From: CAZQQN01 sp964595485
GTDB taxonomy: Bacteria > Bacteroidota > Bacteroidia > CAILMK01 > CAYYUA01
Length of the DNA stretch: 64,000 bases
Assembly: GCA_964595485.1 (NCBI GenBank)
Contig: CAZQQN010000006.1
Location: 28,104-92,103 of the forward strand
Direction of reading: 5' to 3'
A model generated the notes under the pieces. That model searched no databases. It saw only the letters and a program-made list of their open reading frames with translations, and was not told the origin of the DNA. This document shows, one piece after another, positions 25,445 through 34,136 of this stretch (positions within the stretch are counted from its first letter, which is position 1; each line of letters opens with the position of its first letter). A program made the translations under genes and the position numbers.

Positions 25445-27664
25445 CTAAAACTGGATATCCTCACTTTCTTGATCTTCATTTTTTTCAAATTTTTTGCAAT
25501 CAATTTCAACAGGAAGTTCTTTTTGTGGTTCCTCGAACTTTTGTTTAGAAACATCCAGCCCATCGTCTGCATAACATTTCTTCATAAATTTAGCCCATAA
25601 AGGTAGGGCCATGTTAGCACCCTGGCCAAGTTTTATACTTCTGAAACTGATGCTCCTGTTAGTTCCGCCAACCCAAACGCCACTCGTCAGGTTAGGTACG
25701 GAACCAAGGAACCACCCGTCAGATTGGTTTTGAGTGGTTCCGGTTTTTCCAGCTATTGGATTTTTAAAGTTGTATTTATAGCGTAAGCGAACAGCTGTCC
25801 CATTATTAACAACATGTTTGAGCATATCCAGCATAATGTAATTAGTTACCTCCTTCAAGACTTCCCTATTTTTCCCTATAAACTTCTCAAGGACATTACC
25901 ATTTTTGTCCTCAATCTTGGTTAAATAGTTAGGTTCACGCCAAACTCCTTTGTTGGCATAGGTGTTAAAAGCTGATACCATCTCAAATACAGAAATGTCT
26001 GTTGTTCCTAAAGCTATCGAAGGGTATGCTTTCATGGGGCTCTCAATCCCCATGTCTCTTGCGATATTAACAACCGATTCAGGCGAAACGCGCTTGATAA
26101 GGCGGGCAGTCAAGCAATTGATCGATTTACCCAAACCATCTTTAATCGGAATCATACCGCCATATTCACCTGTAGCATTTTTAGGGGACCAATTATCATA
26201 ATTTTCGAAGACTATGGGTGTGTTGGGTATCTCCATACAAGGAGAAAAACCCTCATCAACAGCTTTCGTATAGACGAAAGGTTTGAATGTTGAGCCGACC
26301 TGTCTTTTGGCTCCTTTATGGACATGGTCATATTTGAAATGCTTGAAATTGACACCGCCTACCCAAGCTTTCACTTTTCCGTTAGAAGGCCTCATAGCCA
26401 TAAAACCTGCATGCAGGAAGTATTTATAATATTTTATTGAGTCAATGGGGGACATAACAGTATCCTTTGGCCCATCGTAGGAAAAGACCGTCATTTTCTG
26501 AGGCTTTTTAAAAACTGCCATGATAGAATCATTGGATAGTCCTTTTTCCTTCAGCTTTTTGTATCGATCTGATTTCTTAACAGCCTCACCAATTATATCG
26601 GAGTCTTTACCCCACGGAGACCCGTGTCCTTCCCAGTGACTGAAGAACTTATCTTGAAGTTGGCTCATATGTTCCCGAGTGGCTTGCTGAGCATACTTTT
26701 GCATTTTACTGTTAATGGTTGTATGGATCTTTAAGCCATCGGTGTAAAGGTTGTACCCATTTTGCTTACACCACTTGTCCAATTCTTGCCTGAGGTGCGA
26801 TCGGAAATATCGAGCATCTCCCCTGGTATGGCTTTCAACATTGTATTTAAGCTTTATTTCTTGGGCTTTAAGCGAATCGTATTGCTCCTTGGTAAGATAA
26901 TTGTGCTTAACCATTTGATGTAAAACCACATTGCGCCTCTTTTTTGAATTTTTCGGGTTATAAACAGGTGAATAAAGCCGCGTAGCTTTAAGTGCCCCTA
27001 CTAAAACTGATGCTTCTTCTGGTTTTAGTGCTTTTGGGCTTTTATTGAAAAAAGTGTTTGAAGCCGCTTGGATGCCATACGTATTACTACCAAATGAAAC
27101 GGTATTGAAGTACATTTGGATGATTTCTTCCTTGGTATAATATCGTTCCAGACGTGCTGCTATAATCCATTCCTTACTTTTACGAACGATGATTTCAGAC
27201 CATGTACTGAAATCTTGCCTCGGAAAAAGGTTTTTAGCCAATTGTTGGGTAATTGTACTACCCCCGCCTGCGCCCTCCTGGCCCAGTAAAATTCGGTAGA
27301 AAAACACCCTGAAAAGCGCAATGAAATCAATACCGGGATGCTTGTAAAAACGAGCATCTTCCGTGGCAATCAAAGCATTCACTAAGTGGGGGCTTAGATC
27401 GTCAAAAGCAACATTGGATCTATTTTGGGTGAAGTATTTTCCCAGTAGTTCACCATCCTGGGAATAAACCTTAGATGCTAAGTTGGTCTCAGGGTTTTCC
27501 AATTGTTGGGTTGAAGGTAAATCCCCAAACCATTCATTAGCAATTCCTACCAGGAAAAGCACTAAACTAAAGAAAATGACTAGTAAGAAGGTCCATAAAT
27601 AAAGCGTATACTTTTTAAAGGAGATGCTGTTTTTCTTAAGTTGCTGTTTTTTTGATTGAACCAT
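25445..27664 (-). CDS. Class A penicillin-binding protein 1A
   Basis: The 739-residue protein has a short basic cytoplasmic tail, one membrane helix (about residues 22-43), a GT51 glycosyltransferase domain with EDARFYKHPGID and GGSTITQQLAKN, and a transpeptidase domain. The latter has the catalytic SxxK in GSTFKPF, an SxN in SINCLT, and KTGTTQ with SDGWF. It polymerises lipid II into glycan strands and crosslinks the peptides, at the outer face of the inner membrane. The acidic C-terminal tail carries no known domain. It starts 11 bp after the porW/sprE region, so the two are likely cotranscribed. Confidence 0.95.
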   Translation of the reverse strand: MVQSKKQQLKKNSISFKKYTLYLWTFLLVIFFSLVLFLVGIANEWFGDLPSTQQLENPETNLASKVYSQDGELLGKYFTQNRSNVAFDDLSPHLVNALIATEDARFYKHPGIDFIALFRVFFYRILLGQEGAGGGSTITQQLAKNLFPRQDFSTWSEIIVRKSKEWIIAARLERYYTKEEIIQMYFNTVSFGSNTYGIQAASNTFFNKSPKALKPEEASVLVGALKATRLYSPVYNPKNSKKRRNVVLHQMVKHNYLTKEQYDSLKAQEIKLKYNVESHTRGDARYFRSHLRQELDKWCKQNGYNLYTDGLKIHTTINSKMQKYAQQATREHMSQLQDKFFSHWEGHGSPWGKDSDIIGEAVKKSDRYKKLKEKGLSNDSIMAVFKKPQKMTVFSYDGPKDTVMSPIDSIKYYKYFLHAGFMAMRPSNGKVKAWVGGVNFKHFKYDHVHKGAKRQVGSTFKPFVYTKAVDEGFSPCMEIPNTPIVFENYDNWSPKNATGEYGGMIPIKDGLGKSINCLTARLIKRVSPESVVNIARDMGIESPMKAYPSIALGTTDISVFEMVSAFNTYANKGVWREPNYLTKIEDKNGNVLEKFIGKNREVLKEVTNYIMLDMLKHVVNNGTAVRLRYKYNFKNPIAGKTGTTQNQSDGWFLGSVPNLTSGVWVGGTNRSISFRSIKLGQGANMALPLWAKFMKKCYADDGLDVSKQKFEEPQKELPVEIDCKKFEKNEDQESEDIQF

Positions 27665-27675
27665 TAAGCCGGGGC

Positions 27676-28347
27676 TTATCTTTTTGCTTCCAGGTATTCT
27701 TGTTTGAAAAACTCCTCGTAAAGGGGCAGTTTTTTATTCTTAATCACCTTTTTGTAATTATTGATATTAGCAACGAAGTGGTTTGGTGAATTAATACCCA
27801 GTTTTTTAATCAGCTTGTCATCGTTGCCAACGCTTTCCAGGTAGTTAAGGGCTTGTGTTTTGTTTTTAAAATCCCTTATTATAATCATACGCTTTGTCTC
27901 TCCGTACATCAGAGTTGTAATATTCAAATTTAAGAACTTGTAATATTCAGCGTTGTAATCTGAGAACTCCTCTTGAATCTTTCGGGTGTTATTGTTCTTC
28001 AAAGAAACAACAATGAAATAAAGGTGTGGCTTTTCAGCTTTTTGACTAAAAGGGAAATCTTTTTCTTCACCGCCAGTGGACACCTTTTCCCCTTTATTAG
28101 CAACTAGAAAGTTGTAGACATTCTGAGCATGGTTTACCGTTTGTTTTTTATTGGGATAGGCTTCTATGAATTCCTTTAGTTTTTGTTTGAAAGCCTTTTT
28201 GGTATCTTGATTCTTCCCTTCGCATAAAATGGTAAGGTATTCAAATTTGTGTTTTAAGTAGTTCGCTTCAAACATTGAGTCTGCTTTTTCATGCCTGGCA
28301 ATTACCCTCTTGGTAATACTGGTACGTATTTTTGTAAAATTTCTCAA
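27676..28347 (-). pseudogene. porW: 3' part of porW/sprE, out of frame with the 5' part
   Basis: This frame encodes the C-terminal region of the T9SS lipoprotein PorW/SprE. It contains a TPR-like stretch (EYLTILCEGKN to EFIEAYPNKK) and then a final domain (KPHLYFIVVSLKN, GETKRMIIIRDFKNKTQAL, PLYEEFFKQEYLEA) like the end of Flavobacterium SprE. Its first ATG overlaps the 5' part by 59 bp in another frame, and the residues before ADSMFEANYLKHKF look like out-of-frame noise. A one-base difference near 28290-28300 would join both parts into about 887 residues, close to the length of SprE. It may be a true frameshift mutation, an assembly error or a recoding site. Confidence 0.75.
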
Positions 28348-30340
28348 GTTTTGGATTACTTTTTTGAGCTTGTTGACGTAATTGCTCAGGGTTCTGTATT
28401 AAAGTGGCATATTTGCTTTTTGGATACTTAGTAGCAAGCTTTCGTTTATACTTTTCAGCATTTGTTTTTTTCCCCTCATCCTTGTTTAGCTTGTAAAGGT
28501 AGTAGTAAGCCTTTGGCTCATATTTGCTACCGGGATAGTTCTCGTTAAGCTTATTAAGATAATTTCTGGCTTTATCAATATCCTGAAGGTCTTGGTAATA
28601 AATGACACCGGTATTGAAAAGTGCTCGCTTTATGGCTTTTTGGGATGAGGTTAATTTATTACTATCGAACGGAATTTTGGCGTAAAATTGCTTTTCTCTG
28701 TCGGGTAGTTTGTTAAAATTTTCTGGAATGACGTTGTACCTTTTATTTAAAGGTTTCTTACCTTTTTTGGTTTGAGCTAACTTATCTTCCTTGTCAGGTT
28801 CTTCCTTGTCAGGTTCTTCTTCGTTTCGCCGAACTTTATCCGTTTCAGTACGCCAGTTATCCCTTAAAGGTCTGTTACCCCATTGCCTTTTAAATGCCGG
28901 TTTCCCTTTACTTTTAGCCGACTCATTGTAAAAATACCAAGTCCCCGAGTTCTGATTACCCATTAAGTCCTGTTGCTGATTTTGGTTAAGATTTCTTTGT
29001 TGTTTCCGCTTTAATTGCTTTAGTTGCCGTTGGTTTCTTTGCTGTTGCTTTTTCTTTTTCTTTTTTTCTTTTTCTTTTCTAACAATTTTCTTGAATTGGG
29101 CACGAAACTGCCCTTTATCCCATGATCTCATTGCTTGCAAACTATCCTGGAGCTTTAGGGTCTTTTTATGGCTTACCAAGTCATCCAGCACAGCTTTTTT
29201 GTTTTTCAATTGCTCATAATTTTCATTTTCTGGGGTAATGAGGGCAAAAGTACTATCAAAATAGGCTTTCGCTCTATCGTAATTGTCCTTTTTAAAATGA
29301 TACTGGGCTAAATTCTGATAAGCTGTAGCTTTTTGTTCTGAAGTAGCTTTTTTTGCTTTTAATGCTTTATTTAAGTAGTTGATAAAAGCTTCCCGGTTAT
29401 TATTTTTCTTTGCCAATTGGGCTAATTCATAATAAATACGGCTTTTGTAATCAACATTTTTGTCATCCTTTAGCATTCTTTTCAAGTCTTCCTGCAATTT
29501 ACTTATATTTCTTCCGCCTTTCTTTAAATAGCATGAAGCTTTATTAATCTTAGCATGGAAAGCTGTCTCATAAACGGGTCGATTGGATAAGACCTTGTTA
29601 TATTCAAATATTGCTTTAGAAAAATTCTTTTCTTCCTGGTAAAGTTGCCCAAGGATAAAGTGCAAACGAGTCTTAAAGTCTTTATTGCTCACTTTAGGTA
29701 GGGTTTCTTTAATCTTTTTAGAGGCTGTGTTATACTGGTTACTCTGGATGGCTACTGATGCTTCTGTCAGGTTTAGAGCTTTATTAAGCTCCTCATTTTC
29801 AGGGAAGTTTTTATCACTTTTGATGTTGGTTATCAAAGCCCTGGCTTGATTGACATCATCTTGTTTAAGGTGTGTCCGAACAACCCAAATGGACGCCTTA
29901 TAGGCTTCGTTGCTGCCTTTGTACTTACTTTTAACGTAGCGGAATCTTTGTTTAGCTGAGACATAATCTCCCTTGTAAAATATGGCTTTTCCCATTAGCA
30001 GGTAACAATTATCCGTCCATTTGCTTGACTCATGCTTTTGGATTACCCTTGTACACTTTTCTACAATTTTGTCGGATTTACTTGCATTACCTTTTGCCAT
30101 TTCTTTAGGTGGATAACGGTATATTGGCAGTATTTCATTATAATCATCCGGGAATTGTTCATTGTTTGTTTTAACCATCTCCCGCATGAGCTCCCTGGCA
30201 TTGAAATAGCCGTTGTATTTGGCTGTGATATTGTGATAAATTTGCGCTATCTTCGTCCCTTCAAGGGACTTACAGCCTTTCAGCCCGAGAATGAGAATAA
30301 GCAAGGCAAAAAAGAAAACCGCTGGCTTTATTTGTTTCAA
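28289..30340 (-). CDS. porW: T9SS lipoprotein PorW/SprE, 5' part of a frameshifted gene
   Basis: The 683-residue frame has a lipobox LKGC (Cys near residue 23), the family opening AKYNGYFNARELM, and many TPR units (for example YLLMGKAIFYKGDY and YYELAQLAKKNN). A Lys/Gln-rich low-complexity stretch follows (about nucleotides 28960-29090), then an acidic repeat (EEPDKEEPDKE), then more TPRs. It ends prematurely in NTYQYYQEGNCQA, where homologues continue with another TPR. PorW/SprE links the inner-membrane motor and the outer-membrane translocon of the T9SS and is needed for gliding in some species. If the shift is real, the truncated product lacks the last 200 or so residues. P. gingivalis PorW is also shorter than SprE, so some function might remain. 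Confidence 0.85.
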   Translation of the reverse strand: MKQIKPAVFFFALLILILGLKGCKSLEGTKIAQIYHNITAKYNGYFNARELMREMVKTNNEQFPDDYNEILPIYRYPPKEMAKGNASKSDKIVEKCTRVIQKHESSKWTDNCYLLMGKAIFYKGDYVSAKQRFRYVKSKYKGSNEAYKASIWVVRTHLKQDDVNQARALITNIKSDKNFPENEELNKALNLTEASVAIQSNQYNTASKKIKETLPKVSNKDFKTRLHFILGQLYQEEKNFSKAIFEYNKVLSNRPVYETAFHAKINKASCYLKKGGRNISKLQEDLKRMLKDDKNVDYKSRIYYELAQLAKKNNNREAFINYLNKALKAKKATSEQKATAYQNLAQYHFKKDNYDRAKAYFDSTFALITPENENYEQLKNKKAVLDDLVSHKKTLKLQDSLQAMRSWDKGQFRAQFKKIVRKEKEKKKKKKQQQRNQRQLKQLKRKQQRNLNQNQQQDLMGNQNSGTWYFYNESAKSKGKPAFKRQWGNRPLRDNWRTETDKVRRNEEEPDKEEPDKEDKLAQTKKGKKPLNKRYNVIPENFNKLPDREKQFYAKIPFDSNKLTSSQKAIKRALFNTGVIYYQDLQDIDKARNYLNKLNENYPGSKYEPKAYYYLYKLNKDEGKKTNAEKYKRKLATKYPKSKYATLIQNPEQLRQQAQKSNPKLEKFYKNTYQYYQEGNCQA

Positions 30341-30647
30341 AATTTCGATACCATTTTATTCATTTCAAAGAAATAACTCGGAACAGGCAAAAATATTTTA
30401 AAAAGGCCAATGGTAAAGATTTTATTTAACCTTAATTACTTATTCAATGGTTTTAAAATGTCTTCCGTTCAGTAATTACTTATTTTGAACCATATTAATG
30501 AAAAAAAGCAAATTTAAAGATTTTTGAAATCTCTTAACGTTGGTATTGTAATATTAAGCTAATTGAGAATGCATTAGGAATACGTAGAGGTATTTTTCTT
30601 GTAGTAATTTACAGAAAATCATTTCATAAAAAAATTGAATTAAGCGT
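30341..30647. other. Intergenic region between divergent porW and M23 genes
   Basis: About 300 bp of AT-rich DNA. It holds a possible minus-strand -7 box, TATTTTTG (30388-30395), for porW, without a -33 element at the right distance. The 12-mer TAATTACTTATT occurs twice, at 30433-30444 and 30473-30484, exactly 40 bp apart. I see no RNA gene or ORF here. Confidence 0.5.
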
Positions 30648-31499
30648 TTGAAAAGGTTAAAAAATAAATACAGACTGGTAATACTTAATGAGACGGATTT
30701 CGAGGAGAAAGCTTCTATTTCCATAAAGCTGCTCAATGTTCTGGCGTTTTTTAGCGTTATTTTCATTACCATGTTTTTTATTTTCTATTTATTATTCGGA
30801 TTTACCCCTATGAAAGCTTTCTTACCGGTTACGGGGTATTCAGCTGAGCAGAAAAAAGTTGCAAGAATGGCTTATAAAGTAGATTCCTTAAAACATGTTG
30901 TGAACAGGAGGGAAAGTTACCTAAGCAATATCAAGTCAATCCTCACCGGGGAGGTAGGTGATTCAGCAAGACCCAAACGCGAACAATCTAAGGATTTGAA
31001 AGTAAAAAGTGAAGAAATTAATCTTCAGGATACTTCAAGTGTTGACTCCGTATTCAAGGAAAGGTTCCGGTCTCAAGATCCATACAGACTTAGCTTATCA
31101 TCTTCTCAATCGACTTCCGACAACCTTGCTAAATATGCTTTTTTCCCGCCTTTAAAAGGTATGATCACTTCTGAATATAATGAAGGGCTTGGTCATTATG
31201 CCGTGGATGTGGTCGGACCAAAAGATATTGGTATTAAGGCTGTCTTAAGCGGTACAGTAATATTTTCAGAATGGTCCGCATCCACTGGTTATGTTATTAT
31301 GATTCAGCATCCTAATAATATCGTTTCAGTTTACAAACACAATTCGCAATTGTTAAAAAAAGTTGGTAAATTTGTGGAAGCTGGAGAAGTTATAGCGATT
31401 ATTGGGGAATCCGGTGAGCTAAGTACAGGCCCGCATCTGCATTTTGAGCTATGGCATAATGGTAACCCAATTAATCCTCAAAAGTACATTGCTTTTTAA
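30648..31499 (+). CDS. M23 family peptidase with membrane anchor
   Basis: The 283-residue protein starts at a TTG, because an in-frame stop lies 12 bp upstream and no ATG precedes the conserved KYRLVILNE segment. A single membrane helix (about residues 27-52) is followed by a coiled linker. The C-terminal LytM domain has the metal ligands in GHYAVDVVGPKD and GPHLHFELW, so the active site looks complete. It probably cleaves peptidoglycan crosslinks, or acts with PBPs, at the periplasmic side of the inner membrane. The next gene is a bactofilin, a frequent neighbour of M23 genes that positions such enzymes. Confidence 0.9.
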   Translation: MKRLKNKYRLVILNETDFEEKASISIKLLNVLAFFSVIFITMFFIFYLLFGFTPMKAFLPVTGYSAEQKKVARMAYKVDSLKHVVNRRESYLSNIKSILTGEVGDSARPKREQSKDLKVKSEEINLQDTSSVDSVFKERFRSQDPYRLSLSSSQSTSDNLAKYAFFPPLKGMITSEYNEGLGHYAVDVVGPKDIGIKAVLSGTVIFSEWSASTGYVIMIQHPNNIVSVYKHNSQLLKKVGKFVEAGEVIAIIGESGELSTGPHLHFELWHNGNPINPQKYIAF

Positions 31500-31597
31500 C
31501 TTTAATTCAAACTTATTTGTCTATTACCTGTTAGTTATATAATGCATAAAATAATATGAAACCTTCTTTTTAAATAGCCTTAACCAAACTAAACATT

Positions 31598-32125
31598 ATG
31601 TTTAAAAAGAATAAAGCTTTTAATGAAAAAGGTAAAGATGAATTGAATGGAAATTCAATTAATTTAGTTGGTGATTCCACTAAAATTGTTGGGGATGTGG
31701 AAACCGAAACCGATATTCGGGTGGACGGCACAGTTGAAGGCAATATCGTTACAAAAGGTAAACTTGTTTTAGGAGAAAGTGCAGCGATTAAAGGTAATTG
31801 TTACTGCCATGCCGGGGATTTTTCCGGGAGAATTAATGGTAATATTTATTGTAAAGACCAATTATTATTAAAGTCAACTGCCCAGGTCCATGGGGATATC
31901 TTTACAAAACGTTTCGTTGTTGAGAAAGATGCGAATTTCAATGGTCAATGTGAAATGAGGGAAGAAATAAATTTCCCCAGTGATAAAAACACTTCTCGTG
32001 ATGCTAATGGTGCTAAAGTACAAAACGGCTCCTCAGCTCCAGAAGATAACCAAAATACAAAACCTCGTAGTGGAAAAGAAGCAGAAAAAAGAGCGCAAGA
32101 AGGACAAAAAGCCTCCTCTGTATAA
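31598..32125 (+). CDS. Bactofilin (polymer-forming cytoskeletal protein)
   Basis: The 175-residue protein has a short charged N terminus and a central beta-helix of repeating units (about residues 22-120; for example IRVDGTVEGNI, LVLGESAAIKGN, FSGRINGNI). The C-terminal tail is disordered, Lys/Glu-rich and probably variable. Bactofilins form nucleotide-free filaments on the membrane and guide peptidoglycan enzymes. The M23 gene 98 bp upstream fits this pairing. The 3' end overlaps the start of the AtpZ-like gene, tying it to the ATP synthase genes. Confidence 0.92.
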   Translation: MFKKNKAFNEKGKDELNGNSINLVGDSTKIVGDVETETDIRVDGTVEGNIVTKGKLVLGESAAIKGNCYCHAGDFSGRINGNIYCKDQLLLKSTAQVHGDIFTKRFVVEKDANFNGQCEMREEINFPSDKNTSRDANGAKVQNGSSAPEDNQNTKPRSGKEAEKRAQEGQKASSV

Positions 32126-32300
32126 ATATGCCCACTACCTTGGCATTGGTTTCAGGATCATGGGAACTGTTCTTGCTGGCGTTGTAATAGGTTACCTTGT
32201 TGACTATTACATGGGCAATCAAACCAATTATTTTACGTTAATATTCTCCCTCGCGGCTTTAATCATTATGCTATACCAGCTTATCAAAGAATTTTCGTAA
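32070..32300 (+). CDS. AtpZ/AtpI-like ATP synthase accessory membrane protein
   Basis: The frame is open from 31980, but the only well-placed start before the conserved part is a GTG at 32070, giving about 76 residues: a Lys-rich head and two membrane helices (GIGFRIMGTVLAGVVIGYLVD and YFTLIFSLAALIIMLYQL, each under 22 residues). This is the AtpZ/AtpI layout. The protein may assist c-ring assembly or cation supply for the synthase. Its start lies inside the bactofilin gene in a different frame (56-bp overlap), which points to translational coupling. The start choice is uncertain. Confidence 0.75.
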   Translation: MEKKQKKERKKDKKPPLYKYAHYLGIGFRIMGTVLAGVVIGYLVDYYMGNQTNYFTLIFSLAALIIMLYQLIKEFS

Positions 32301-32301
32301 A

Positions 32302-32715
32302 ATGGCAAGAAATAACATTGGCGGGTTCTCAAAACCTTTTTTGGTTTTAGGCCTGATTACGATTGGTTTGTTGCTTATCACTAAGCCAATATGGAAGGAC
32401 GGTATATTAATGCTACTGCTTTACAATAACCTTTTCTTATTTACGATTACTTATTTGTCAGGGGTGGCAATGGTTTACACCCTAATGGATAACCATACAA
32501 GGTTTATGTTTGCGATGGCAGGTAGTACCATAGGCAAACTTTTGCTGTCTTTTATTTACATAGCCTTATTAGTTTATTACAATGAAGACCAGGCATTTAC
32601 AATTGTTGCCTCTTTTTTCTTCTTTTACATATTGTTTACCGGATTTGAAGTTTTTCAATTATTTCATAAATTGCGCCCGCATTTAAAAAAGGAAAACAAA
32701 AGTGAAAATCACTAA
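32302..32715 (+). CDS. Small four-helix membrane protein in the ATP synthase operon
   Basis: The 137-residue protein has four predicted membrane helices (about residues 13-30, 32-57, 70-92 and 99-118) and a charged C terminus. I do not recognise a named family. Its position between the AtpZ-like gene (1 bp upstream) and atpB (14-bp overlap) matches a small membrane protein often found there in Bacteroidota, which makes an assembly role for the F0 sector plausible. It could be a distant relative of AtpI; no catalytic motif is visible. Confidence 0.75.
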   Translation: MARNNIGGFSKPFLVLGLITIGLLLITKPIWKDGILMLLLYNNLFLFTITYLSGVAMVYTLMDNHTRFMFAMAGSTIGKLLLSFIYIALLVYYNEDQAFTIVASFFFFYILFTGFEVFQLFHKLRPHLKKENKSENH

Positions 32716-33817
32716 ATCTCCCGCCATACGTTGGATATTCCTTCTAAGCTTTCTTTCATTCTTTTTAAGTTTTTCAAGTAAAGCCCTGGCATCCAGCGAA
32801 AAAAGTGAAGAGTCAGATAAAAGTCACTCAAAAGAGAGTTTTGAGCCAGGTGAAATGATCCTTCATCATATTAAGGATGAATACAAATGGCACTTCTTTA
32901 CCATTGGCGATTTTCACGCTACAATTTATTTCCCTGTTATTCTTTACACATCTGATAAAGGTCTTGTTTCTTTTAGCTCTAAACACCTCTACAAAAGTGA
33001 GGAAAATAAGTACCGGGGTTTTAAACTTTCCCACAGAGAAATAAAAGCTACTTCTGGCGCTAAAGTATATGATTTTTCCGTCACGAAAAACGTTGCTTCG
33101 ATGCTACTTAGCGCTTTGATTATGCTGTGGATCTTTCTTGTGGTAGCAAGGCGTTACAGTAGACAGCCAAAGCAACCACCAAAAGGGATTCAATCATTGT
33201 TAGAGCCTGTTATTGTATTTATGCGGGATGAGGTCGTGAAACCTGCCATAGGAAAGGACTGGCCTAAATACTTCCCTTACGTTATCAGCGTTTTCTTTTT
33301 CATATGGATTAATAACCTGTTGGGACTTATCCCCGGAGCAGCCAATGTTACTGGTAATATAGCTGTAACCCTTTGCTTAGCAATCATATCATTTTTGATC
33401 ATTTTATTTAGTGCCAGAAAGGATTATTGGCAGCATATTTTTAACACACCAGGTGTTCCTTGGTGGTTAAAATTTCCTGTGCCTCTAATGCCATTTGTTG
33501 AAACACTTGGAATGTTCACAAAGCCTTTTGCCCTCACTGTCCGTCTTTTTGCTAACATTGCTGCAGGCCATATCCTCATTTTAAGTGTAATTTCTTTGAT
33601 TTTTATTTTCGGCGCTAAAAGCCCTACATTAGGCTTTAGTGTTGTAACCCCTATATCTCTGGCCTTTACCCTGTTTTTATATTTTCTTGAGCTACTGGTG
33701 GCTGCAGTGCAAGCATACATTTTTGCCATGCTGTCAGCAGTTTTCATAGGTGAGGCCGTGGCTGAACACCATGAGGATGAAGAAGTTGAAGAGGCTATAA
33801 GTGAAGAAGCCAGTTGA
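32702..33817 (+). CDS. atpB: ATP synthase F0 subunit a
   Basis: The 371-residue protein starts at a GTG overlapping the previous gene by 14 bp. It has a signal-like helix (residues 8-30), an extra exported domain of about 100 residues seen in Bacteroidota, and then the membrane helices of subunit a. The essential Arg is in FALTVRLFANIAAGH, and the C-terminal helix holds LLVAAVQAYIFAMLS. It forms the proton half-channels against the c ring. The extended N domain is a lineage trait, not an error. Confidence 0.95.
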   Translation: MKITKSPAIRWIFLLSFLSFFLSFSSKALASSEKSEESDKSHSKESFEPGEMILHHIKDEYKWHFFTIGDFHATIYFPVILYTSDKGLVSFSSKHLYKSEENKYRGFKLSHREIKATSGAKVYDFSVTKNVASMLLSALIMLWIFLVVARRYSRQPKQPPKGIQSLLEPVIVFMRDEVVKPAIGKDWPKYFPYVISVFFFIWINNLLGLIPGAANVTGNIAVTLCLAIISFLIILFSARKDYWQHIFNTPGVPWWLKFPVPLMPFVETLGMFTKPFALTVRLFANIAAGHILILSVISLIFIFGAKSPTLGFSVVTPISLAFTLFLYFLELLVAAVQAYIFAMLSAVFIGEAVAEHHEDEEVEEAISEEAS

Positions 33818-33868
33818 AAGTAAGATTTTTTGAATTGATGAATTTTTTAACCCTTTAAACATTTAGCT

Positions 33869-34120
33869 ATGCTATTAGAAGTGATTTTGTTAGCCATTGA
33901 AGGAAGCATTGGCATCGTTGGCGCAGGTTTAGGCGCAGGTTTAGCTGCTATTGGCGCTGGCATCGGGATCGGAAGGATCGGTGGCAGTGCGGTAGAATCT
34001 ATCGCCCGCCAACCAGAAGTAGCTGGAGACATAAGGGGAAACATGATTTTAACAGCCGCTTTGATTGAAGGTGTTTGCATGTTTGCCGTTATTGTTTGTT
34101 TGCTCGCTGTGCTTCTCTAA
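33869..34120 (+). CDS. atpE: ATP synthase F0 subunit c
   Basis: The 83-residue hairpin protein has two membrane helices joined by the polar loop ARQPE. The ion-binding Glu67 lies in ALIEGVCMF. The residue after it is Gly rather than Ser or Thr, and helix 1 has no Gln at the Na-ligand position, so the ring is probably proton-driven. Helix 1 has the usual glycine repeat GAGLGAGLAAIGAGIGIG. A strong hairpin follows the stop codon before atpF. Confidence 0.96.
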   Translation: MLLEVILLAIEGSIGIVGAGLGAGLAAIGAGIGIGRIGGSAVESIARQPEVAGDIRGNMILTAALIEGVCMFAVIVCLLAVLL

Positions 34121-34136
34121 AATGCAGAAAAATTTC

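Noticed and set aside
28280..28310. Programmed +1 frameshift in porW
   Set aside because: The site (GCA then TGA) has no internal Shine-Dalgarno-like stretch and no slippery codon like that of prfB. Mutation or sequence error is simpler, so recoding is only listed as a remote option.
29040..29090. Homopurine/homopyrimidine stretch as a possible triplex or regulatory element
   Set aside because: It is explained by Lys- and Glu-rich codons in the low-complexity part of PorW.
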